This document shows, piece by piece, positions 1-5,648 of a stretch of DNA of 8,342 bases. Every line of letters begins with the position of its first letter. The stretch's first letter is position 1. The stretch comes from Deltaproteobacteria bacterium (lineage in GTDB: Bacteria; Desulfobacterota; DSM-4660; Desulfatiglandales; Desulfatiglandaceae): contig JAGHEC010000329.1 of assembly GCA_021159525.1 (NCBI GenBank), forward strand, positions 1 to 8,342, in the 5' to 3' direction. Made by a program: the position numbers and the translations under genes. Under the pieces are notes generated by a model that worked only from the letters and a program-made list of their open reading frames with translations, ran no database searches and was not told the DNA's origin.

Positions 1-387
1 ATGCAGCAGAATTTCTATATCTCGGCCGGGAGCATCTCCCAGTGGGCAGGGGTAGCGGCACTCACAAAGGCAGGGCCGGATGTGGAGCGGATGAAGACCA
101 TTTATGACGAGCGTCGCAGATACATGATGCGGCGGATCCGGGAACTGGGATTCGGCCTCAAGGTGGAACCCGCCGGGGCCTTCTACATGCTGGTCAATGC
201 AAGGCATCTTTCTGAAAATTCCTATGACCTGGCCTTCGAGATCCTGGAAAGGGCAGGGGTGGGCGTGTCTCCGGGCATAGAATTCGGACAGAACGCCGAG
301 GGATATCTCCGGTTTTCCTATGCCAATTCCCTTGAAAATATCAAGGAAGGCCTGGACAGGATCGAAACATTTCTCAAACAGAGATAA
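1..387 (+). CDS. PLP-dependent aminotransferase, class I/II (3' part only)
   Basis: This is the C-terminal 128 residues of a fold-type I aminotransferase (aspartate/aromatic-like). The frame is open at the left edge, so the apparent first Met is internal: the PLP-binding lysine and large domain lie outside the window. The small domain is typical, with the helix after the active-site loop (NFYISAGSISQWAG, 4-17), then VEPAGAFYMLV (55-65), GVGVSPGIEFG (86-96) and YLRFSYA (102-108). Arg104 in that last motif is the expected carboxylate-binding arginine of the family. The gene ends in TAA at 385-387 and converges on proC with only 29 bp between the stop codons. No convincing terminator hairpin is visible in that gap. 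The substrate cannot be decided from this fragment. Confidence 0.9.
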   Translation: MQQNFYISAGSISQWAGVAALTKAGPDVERMKTIYDERRRYMMRRIRELGFGLKVEPAGAFYMLVNARHLSENSYDLAFEILERAGVGVSPGIEFGQNAEGYLRFSYANSLENIKEGLDRIETFLKQR

Positions 388-416
388 CCATCTGTCCTAC
401 AGAGGCAGTTGACTGA

Positions 417-1232
417 TCATTCCTTGGCCAGGTCCCTGGAGCGGGTCCATGCAGCCCTCACGGCCCCTGTGATGATATCTTCGAGGCCCTTTTCGTCAAA
501 CACGGCCAGGCCCGCTGCGGTGGTCCCGCCGGGCGAAGTCACCTTGCGTCGCAGCTCTTCCAGGGAATCGTCCGATGTCTTTGCGAGATAGGCGGCCCCC
601 AAAAAGCTCTGGACTACCAAGCGATACGCCGTCTCTTCAGGGAGGCCGACCCTTACGCCTGCAGCCGCCATGCATTCCATGATCCGGAAAATATAGCCGG
701 GACCGCTCCCGGACAGGGCCGTGACCGCATCCATGAGGTCCTCCTTCACTTCCACGGTCTCGCCCACAGCACCGAAGATCCTTTTGGCCACATCCATATG
801 GTCTGATGTGCAGGACTCACCGGCCGCCAAGGCGCTGACCCCCTGCTGCACAAGGGCCGGTGTATTGGGCATGACCCGGATGACCGGGATACGGCTTCCG
901 ACAATGTTCTGGATGGTCTTGACCGGGATTCCTGCGGCGATGGAGATGAGCAAGCGGCGTGGGATCATTTCCTCCCTTATCTCTTCAAGCACCCCTCGAA
1001 CATGCTGAGGTTTGACCGCAAGCACTACCACGCTGCTGTCCGACACGGCCTGCGTATTGCAGGAACAGGTTCTCACCCCGAAGTCCCGGCCAATCCTTCT
1101 CAGGGCCTTTTCGTCCTTGTCTGCCGCCACAAGACCGGTACTGTCAGCCACACCGCTTGCCAGAAGCCCCTTGATCAGCGCCGTAGCCATATTCCCGGCC
1201 CCGATAAAACCAATGGTTTGATGGTCAGGCAT
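417..1232 (-). CDS. proC: Pyrroline-5-carboxylate reductase
   Basis: The product catalyses the last step of proline synthesis, NAD(P)H-dependent reduction of pyrroline-5-carboxylate, in the cytoplasm. The 271-residue length is normal for the family. The N-terminal Rossmann motif is GFIGAGNMA (8-16). VKPQ (73-76), RVMPNTPA (119-126) and SGSGPGY (174-180) are family landmarks, and the C-terminal signature VTSPGGTTAAGL (231-242) matches the P5CR pattern. The start is the ATG at 1232 because AAGGAG sits 6-7 bases upstream and the Rossmann fold begins directly after it; the frame stays open upstream to 1373, but that extension has no family similarity and runs into a repeat. The gene lies downstream of the HTH/zinc-ribbon gene on the same strand, with 282 bp and a repeat copy between them, so it is probably transcribed separately. 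Confidence 0.96.
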   Translation of the reverse strand: MPDHQTIGFIGAGNMATALIKGLLASGVADSTGLVAADKDEKALRRIGRDFGVRTCSCNTQAVSDSSVVVLAVKPQHVRGVLEEIREEMIPRRLLISIAAGIPVKTIQNIVGSRIPVIRVMPNTPALVQQGVSALAAGESCTSDHMDVAKRIFGAVGETVEVKEDLMDAVTALSGSGPGYIFRIMECMAAAGVRVGLPEETAYRLVVQSFLGAAYLAKTSDDSLEELRRKVTSPGGTTAAGLAVFDEKGLEDIITGAVRAAWTRSRDLAKE

Positions 1233-1282
1233 GATTCTCCTTCGTGTTAAATTGTCCCGTAGAATATTGAGTCTCAGCCCGA

Positions 1283-1430
1283 TACTTAGGGAGATGACAA
1301 CGAACATACTACCGGGGCAGGATGATCTTTCCGCTCCGGGCCTCCGGGCTGCTCGACCGAAGCGAGCGAACAAGAGACAGCGCCCTCCCGGCAGCGGCGT
1401 CAGAAAACCCCTCTGCCCCTATTTATCGGG
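1283..1430 (+). repeat. Interspersed repeat, copy A (near full length)
   Basis: This copy contains both halves of the repeat described at 7265-7428. The left half includes ACGAACATACTACCGGGGCA and CTTTCCGCTCCGGGCCTCCG. The right half, about 1354-1402, matches copy C at 43 of 49 positions by eye, for example GCGCCCTCCCGGCAG and GCGTCAGAAAA. Its outer ends are more diverged than those of copy C, so the boundaries are approximate. It lies between the HTH/zinc-ribbon gene and proC, starting about 50 bp upstream of the proC ATG. Its frame translates to a peptide resembling that of copy C, but this follows from the DNA similarity and does not indicate a gene. Confidence 0.75.
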
Positions 1431-1514
1431 TAATTACCATTGAATAATAACGATTGAAGAGTAAAAAATCCGAGCTTTAAGATAGACTTCCTATAAAAAT
1501 CTTGCCCCGGGGCC

Positions 1515-1814
1515 TCATGCCTTGCGCCTCGCGGCCTCAATCCTGTAGGCAGGGGCCTCAATATAGGTCCCCCGGCATCTCGGACAGCGACCCGGACGAG
1601 TAAACCGCGTTCGCTCTTTAAAGATGAATCCGCATTTAAGACAGCGAGGCGACATCATTATCAGCTTCTTTCCCCGAGAGGCCACAGAGCGCGCAATATG
1701 AGGGAGATGCTCATAGACCTCCTTTTCACGGATTCCCAGCTCCTGAGAAAGATCAAGGGCCGTCATGTCCCTGTCCATGAGGGCGTTGATCAGCTGCTGC
1801 CGAATGGTCTTCAT
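1515..1814 (-). CDS. Small HTH + zinc-ribbon transcriptional regulator
   Basis: This 99-residue cytoplasmic protein has two parts. Residues 1-45 form a winged-helix-like DNA-binding unit (LINALMDRDMTALDLSQELG, then a recognition helix around KEVYEHLPHI). Residues 58-80 form a rubredoxin-type zinc ribbon with paired cysteines C58-x2-C61 and C77-x2-C80 (CLKC and CPRC). From memory this is the layout of the COG3357-type predicted regulators, an HTH fused to a Zn ribbon, common in Desulfobacterota and archaea; the target is unknown. The ATG at 1814 is chosen because the conserved domain starts there and purine-rich GAAGGAAAGTGAG precedes it. The open extension to 1910 looks non-coding. The gene is divergent from fhs, which makes control of fhs possible but unproven. 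Confidence 0.82.
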   Translation of the reverse strand: MKTIRQQLINALMDRDMTALDLSQELGIREKEVYEHLPHIARSVASRGKKLIMMSPRCLKCGFIFKERTRFTRPGRCPRCRGTYIEAPAYRIEAARRKA

Positions 1815-1940
1815 TTTCTCACTTTCCTTCTTTTGACCGCTCAAGGCACAAACGGTCGACACGCCCTCCGGGCAACTCCCTCGGCCAAAAACCCGGGCTA
1901 ACCCGCGCAACCCTGGACCGCAAAGGATCCTGCAACAGTG

Positions 1941-1969
1941 ATACTAAAGGCAAGACGTTTTTCAATCAA
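1941..1969 (-). promoter_or_regulatory. Candidate sigma-70 promoter for the HTH/zinc-ribbon gene
   Basis: On the minus strand TTGATT (1969-1964) and TAGTAT (1946-1941) are separated by exactly 17 bases, each matching the consensus at four of six positions. It would give a leader of about 120 nt to the ATG at 1814. This rests on motif matching only. Confidence 0.35.
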
Positions 1970-1993
1970 GAGAAAGTTCATAATTTCACAAGA

Positions 1994-2021
1994 TTGCTTG
2001 ACGCCTCCATTTTTTTATGAT
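1994..2021 (+). promoter_or_regulatory. fhs: Candidate sigma-70 promoter for fhs
   Basis: TTGCTT (1994-1999) and TATGAT (2016-2021) are separated by 16 bases, in an otherwise AT-rich stretch containing a run of T. Transcription from here would leave an unusually long leader of roughly 190 nt before the fhs ATG. The nearby TTGACG (1998-2003) is a better -35 hexamer but would leave only 12 bases to the same -10. Confidence 0.35.
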
Positions 2022-2043
2022 AGGGAGGGCGTTCAGTATGCAG

Positions 2044-2158
2044 GCTCAATATCCGGAGTATCCCCTTGTCCGGGAATTTAGGGGTCATTTTTTATCCCGA
2101 CCTGTTGAGCTGATAGTTTCGCAGAGAGCGGTAAAATCGCCCAAGGGGCCTTTTTTAT
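2044..2158 (+). promoter_or_regulatory. Structured fhs leader with alternative hairpins (candidate attenuator)
   Basis: The fhs 5' region holds several short inverted repeats. GCTCAA (2044-2049) can pair with TTGAGC (2105-2110) to close a domain. Inside it, CCGGA (2053-2057) pairs with TCCGG (2069-2073), while CGGGA (2071-2075) pairs with TCCCG (2095-2099); these two share bases and exclude each other. CCCCT (2062-2066) with AGGGG (2080-2084) forms a stem followed by six T at 2088-2093. A second small stem, GCCC/GGGC (2139-2149), is followed by six T at 2151-2156. Competing stems followed by T runs are the usual layout of an attenuator or riboswitch, but the stems are short and no known riboswitch class was recognised. 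Confidence 0.3.
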
Positions 2159-2221
2159 ATCAACATGGGGAGGATACAGGGTCCGAACCGAAAATATCAT
2201 TATGCAAGGAGGATGAACAAC

Positions 2222-3985
2222 ATGGCTTACAACGCAGTAGAAATGGCGGACTGGCAGATCTCCGAAGCTGCCGAAAAAAACATGCCCATGCCTGATGAGT
2301 GGCGGGAAAAACTCGGGCTTGAAAAAGACGAAGTTCTGCCAATGGGTAGGCTGGCCAAACTCGATTTTCTGAAAATCATCAACAGGCTCAAAGACAAACC
2401 GGACGGAAAGTACATCGAGGTAACGGCCATTACCCCAACCCCCCTTGGCGAAGGGAAAAGCACCACTTCCTGCGGCCTGATGGAAGGAATGGGAAAAATC
2501 GGTCTCAATGTGGGCGGTTGTCTCCGCCAGCCCTCCGGCGGCCCCACCATGAACATCAAGGGAACCGCAGCAGGAGGCGGTAATTCCATCCTCATTCCCA
2601 TGACGGAATTCTCCCTCGGATTGACCGGGGATATCAACGACATCATGAACGCCCACAACCTGGCCATGGTCGCCCTCACCGCCAGGATGCAGCATGAACG
2701 GAATTATAATGACGAACAGCTCCAGCGACTGACCGGCATGCCGCGACTGAATATTGATCCCACCCGCGTGGAAATGGGATGGATCATGGACCTCTGCGCC
2801 CAGGCCCTCAGAAACATCATCATAGGAATCGGCGGACGGTATGACGGCTTCACCATGCAGTCCAAGTTCGGGATTGCGGTTTCCTCAGAGCTGATGGCCA
2901 TCCTTTCCGTGGTGCGGGATCTCGCGGACTTGCGGAAGCGTCTTGATGAGATTACCGTGGCCTTCGATAAGAGCGGCAAGGCCGTGACCACAGGGGACCT
3001 GGAAGTAGGCGGCGCCATGACCGCCTGGATGAGAAATACCATTAATCCTACCCTCATGTGTACGGCAGAGTACCAGCCATGCATGGTCCACGCCGGACCT
3101 TTTGCAAACATCGCGGTGGGACAGTCTTCCATCATCGCCGACCGGATCGGCCTCAAAATGTTTGATTATCATGTGACTGAGAGCGGATTCGGCGCTGATA
3201 TCGGTTTTGAGAAATTCTGGAATGTCAAGTGCCGGTTCAGCGGCCTGAAACCCCATGTCTCCGTGCTCACCAGCACCATCCGAGCCCTCAAGATGCACGG
3301 CGGCGGACCAAAGGTCGTGGCCGGTCTGCCCCTTGATGAAGCATATACCAAGGAAAACCTGGAATTGCTGGAGAAGGGCGTTGCCAACATGGTTCATCAC
3401 ATTCATACGATCCGGAAAGCCGGGATCAACCCGGTGGTCTGCATCAACTGCTTCCATACGGATACCAAGGATGAAATCGCCATGGTCCGGAAGTATGCGG
3501 AAGAAGCCGGCGCCCGCTGTGCCGTGTCAACTCACTGGGCGGACGGCGGTGACGGCGCTATTGAATTCGCAGAAGCAGTAAAAGAGGCATGCGACGAGGA
3601 AAACGAGTTCAAGTTCCTCTACCCCCTGGAAATGAAACTCCGCGATCGTGTAGACACCATCGCCAAGGAAGTATATGGCGCTGACGGCGTGGCATGGAGT
3701 CCCGAAGCAGAGGCCAAGGCCAAGATGTTGGAATCAGACCCCAAGTATGATGAATTCGCAACCATGATGGTCAAGACCCATCTCAGCCTGACCCATGACC
3801 CGGCTCTCAAGGGTGTGCCCAAGGGCTGGACCCTCCCCATCCGGGACGTGCTGATCTACTCCGGCGCCAAGTTCCTCTGTCCGTGCGCAGGAACCATCAG
3901 CCTCATGCCCGGCACCAGTTCCAACCCGGCCTTCAGGCGAGTGGACGTCGATGTCAACACCGGCAAGGTAACCGGGCTCTTCTAA
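2222..3985 (+). CDS. fhs: Formate--tetrahydrofolate ligase
   Basis: The enzyme uses ATP to join formate to tetrahydrofolate, giving 10-formyl-THF, the entry step of the methyl branch of the Wood-Ljungdahl pathway and a feeder of one-carbon metabolism; in sulfate reducers and syntrophs it may also run in reverse. It has 587 residues. The ATP-binding loop is TPTPLGEGKST (71-81). The first family signature region appears as NIKGTAAGGGN (111-121), where most homologues have a second Gly before the Ala and a Tyr at the end. The second signature is TSTIRALKMHGG (350-361). The ATG at 2222 is chosen because AAGGAGG (2206-2212) stands nine bases upstream; the ATG at 2213 touches that ribosome site, and the one at 2165 lacks well-placed support. 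It is a single-gene unit with a strong terminator 19 bp after its stop. Confidence 0.96.
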   Translation: MAYNAVEMADWQISEAAEKNMPMPDEWREKLGLEKDEVLPMGRLAKLDFLKIINRLKDKPDGKYIEVTAITPTPLGEGKSTTSCGLMEGMGKIGLNVGGCLRQPSGGPTMNIKGTAAGGGNSILIPMTEFSLGLTGDINDIMNAHNLAMVALTARMQHERNYNDEQLQRLTGMPRLNIDPTRVEMGWIMDLCAQALRNIIIGIGGRYDGFTMQSKFGIAVSSELMAILSVVRDLADLRKRLDEITVAFDKSGKAVTTGDLEVGGAMTAWMRNTINPTLMCTAEYQPCMVHAGPFANIAVGQSSIIADRIGLKMFDYHVTESGFGADIGFEKFWNVKCRFSGLKPHVSVLTSTIRALKMHGGGPKVVAGLPLDEAYTKENLELLEKGVANMVHHIHTIRKAGINPVVCINCFHTDTKDEIAMVRKYAEEAGARCAVSTHWADGGDGAIEFAEAVKEACDEENEFKFLYPLEMKLRDRVDTIAKEVYGADGVAWSPEAEAKAKMLESDPKYDEFATMMVKTHLSLTHDPALKGVPKGWTLPIRDVLIYSGAKFLCPCAGTISLMPGTSSNPAFRRVDVDVNTGKVTGLF

Positions 3986-4004
3986 CAACAGCCCAATAAC
4001 CATT

Positions 4005-4040
4005 AAAAAAGGAGACCCTGGCTTCAGGGTCTCCTTTTTT
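4005..4040. terminator. Bidirectional intrinsic terminator
   Basis: A perfect 10-bp stem, GGAGACCCTG (4011-4020) with CAGGGTCTCC (4025-4034), encloses the loop GCTT and is flanked by six A and six T. Because A and T runs flank both sides it can act in both directions, ending fhs from the left and the minus-strand genes from the right. Confidence 0.93.
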
Positions 4041-4072
4041 ATCTCCACCGGAACTTACAGCCAACGCCGTTG

Positions 4073-4476
4073 TCAGACGCGCGGCAGGGGTGCAGACATG
4101 TGGAAGGTTCTCTCCGCTTTTCTGACCCTCCCGATCCTTTCCGGATTGAGAAAACGGCCATAAGGTGGCTCATCCTGTTGGGGCGATGTATGGCCGAGTT
4201 GTTCTTCTAAATGAAAGAGGGCAGCGATGGATTTATCGCATACAGGATAGCCCCGGTCATCAGGATGGATTTCTGAACCGGATGAAACCCGGGATATGTT
4301 ATTGATGTCCACGAGCTTAACGTGACCGGTACGGGTCAGAAGGAAATTGCAACCCCTGCCAGATCCGGGACCAGCCCTGCCTCCATGATCAGTGCCCATT
4401 CGATTGCGCACCAGACCGTCCGCATGTTCCCGGGGTTGCAGGTACGCCCTTGACCTCAAAAAGCCTCCTGCATCAT
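4073..4476 (-). pseudogene. Frameshifted remnant, possibly kinase-like
   Basis: Protein-like sequence runs through two reading frames. An ATG at 4476 overlaps the stop of the DUF1573 gene (ATGA), a typical coupled start, and gives MMQEAF before a stop at 4458-4456. The same frame is then open from 4455 to 4337 and encodes VWCAIEWALIMEAGLVPDLA. From about 4348 the good sequence moves to another frame, with NFLLTRTGHVKLVDINNISR and later DDRGYPVCDKSIAALFHLEE, ending at 4073. A one-base loss near 4350 would explain the break. The NFLL...VKLVDIN stretch resembles the segment of kinase folds from the catalytic-loop Asn to the metal-binding Asp, but the similarity is weak and no other kinase motif is present. 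It could be a decayed gene or a sequencing/assembly error in a live one. Confidence 0.4.
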
Positions 4477-5492
4477 TCTGTAATGCTGCCCGACACACTG
4501 ATTCGGATTTCGGGCATATCTTTCGAGTCAGTCTTCAGAAAGAGCGCATCATAGTACCTTCCCTTGTCGGCCTTCACATTCGTGACCGTCAAGACATAGG
4601 TCTTTTTCCCGGATTCCAGAGTTTCTTTGAGGTCCCACTTGATATAGGCCCCGCTGTGGGGCTTGACCTCGGTAATGGAAAAAGAATAACCGTCCCGGGG
4701 AACGATAACGGACATTCCCTTGATGGGAGTCCCGACACGGCCGTTAAGGGCGATATGCCGCGGGGTGATATCGGCAATCTTCGGGGCCGTTATGTTCCCC
4801 ACTACCGGGATCAAGATCTCTTTGTGAACTTTATGATCGGTAGACAGGCGGATCACATCATAATATCTCCCGGGGGCCGTCCGTGTGTTCTCCACGGTTA
4901 AGGTATAGGTCTTTTTGTCCCCTTTTTGCCCTTCCGCCAGGTTGAAACGAATATTCTGTCCCCGGTCGGCCTTTGCTCCGGTAATATGGAACAACTCGCC
5001 GGACACAGGGGAAATCTTGGCCGTCATCTTCAGATCCGATCCTGCCTCGCCGTTCAGGACGATACGCGCCGGGACCACGTTCGCAAATTTTTTGACCGAT
5101 CCGGTCACCGTCAGGTCCGCGACAGGGTGCTGCTTGTCGCTGGTATAAACCTTGATAATCTTTTTCAGGGTCCTTCCGCCATAGCCATTCGTATTCAATT
5201 CAACGGAAATCTTTCCCTCGCCGCCCGGCGGGATCTGCCGTGTAAAAGAGGCAACGACGCACCCTCACCCGCCGGCAACCCGTTTCACATCGAGAACTCC
5301 GGTCCCCTTGTTCCGGATGACAAAATCATGGGAAACCGGTTGGCCTTCAAATACCGGATCAAAGGTATAGACTTGTTCAGGGAAGAAAATCATCCCTGTT
5401 GTCCGGGCCGGCCCTTGTGCTCCGCAGCTCAGAACCATCGCGCAAAACAGGCAAACCCCGCAACACAACCCTGTAAAAGTAATTTTCTTCAT
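4473..5492 (-). CDS. DUF1573-domain lipoprotein with in-frame TGA at codon 76 (candidate selenoprotein)
   Basis: From the ATG at 5492 the frame is open for 339 codons except for one TGA (5267-5265, codon 76). Read through, the product has a lipoprotein-type signal peptide (hydrophobic core about 8-22, VLSC with Cys23). A DUF1573/ASH-like beta domain follows at about 32-131, including TFDPVFEGQPVSHDFVIRNK (43-62) and SFTRQIPPGGEGKISVEL (82-99). Two homologous 100-residue domains complete it (about 131-233 and 232-339, each with GRYYD). DUF1573 proteins carry Cys-Gly-Cys after the strand containing KRV; here the residues are GG-X76-G-C78, so TGA replaces the first Cys. Ribosome site AGGAGGT lies eight bases before the ATG. 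A standard gene caller would split this into 5492-5265 and 5198-4473, the second from an unlikely TTG. Nonsense mutation is the chief alternative. It was probably exported and anchored to a membrane; its function is unknown. Confidence 0.75.
5214..5267 (-). promoter_or_regulatory. Candidate bacterial SECIS region after the in-frame TGA
   Basis: Counting from the base after TGA, two hairpins can form. The first pairs TTGCC (+11 to +15) with GGCAG (+26 to +30), with a 10-base loop lacking G. The second pairs TCCCGCC (+32 to +38) with GGC and GGGA (+43 to +51, bulge GA) and has the apical loop GGGC at +39 to +42. The second has the G-rich loop start expected of bacterial SECIS elements, but its distance from TGA is just beyond the commonly used range of about 16-37. 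Neither is a clean match, and the Pro-Gly-rich code here makes GC stems likely by chance. Confidence 0.22.
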
Positions 5493-5550
5493 TCGTGTAG
5501 ACCTCCTGACCTCCCACGTTCTTCAGTTCGTAACCGTTCACGGGTAACAG

Positions 5551-5638
5551 CTCAATATTGAGGGGAAACGCAGTTTCTTTGGTAAGCAACCCCGGGATAA
5601 GAGGGATTTTCTTCCGCTCCGAGTCTCCGGGCTGGTCT
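5551..5638 (+). repeat. Interspersed repeat, copy B (left half)
   Basis: This copy begins CTCAATATTGAGGGG and contains TTTTCTTCCGCTCC and TCTCCGGGCTGGTCT, matching the left half of copies C and D with small insertions in the middle. It stops at the same point as copy D (GGCTGGTCT), so the right half is missing or unrecognisable. It fills most of the 156-bp gap between the stop of the FG-GAP gene and the start of the DUF1573 lipoprotein gene, ending 10 bp from that stop codon. Confidence 0.65.
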
Positions 5639-5648
5639 GTGGTTTGGA

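Noticed and set aside
1231..1443. Plus-strand frame whose peptide resembles one from 7266-7493 on the minus strand
   Set aside because: The likeness comes from repeat copies A and C at DNA level; there is no ribosome site and the half copies B and D do not preserve the frame.
1998..2021. TTGACG with TATGAT as the fhs promoter
   Set aside because: The 12-base spacer is too short for sigma-70; TTGCTT four bases further upstream gives a workable 16-base spacer.
2165..2221. In-frame upstream extension of fhs to ATG 2165
   Set aside because: The ideal ribosome site at 2206-2212 lies inside the extension and points to ATG 2222; the extra 19 residues do not look like the family's N-terminus.
2038..2295. 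Plus-strand frame with a good ribosome site (GGGAGG nine bases before ATG 2038) ahead of fhs
   Set aside because: It runs 74 bp into fhs in another frame, its product has no recognisable domain, and the region is better explained as a structured leader. A short leader peptide is not excluded.
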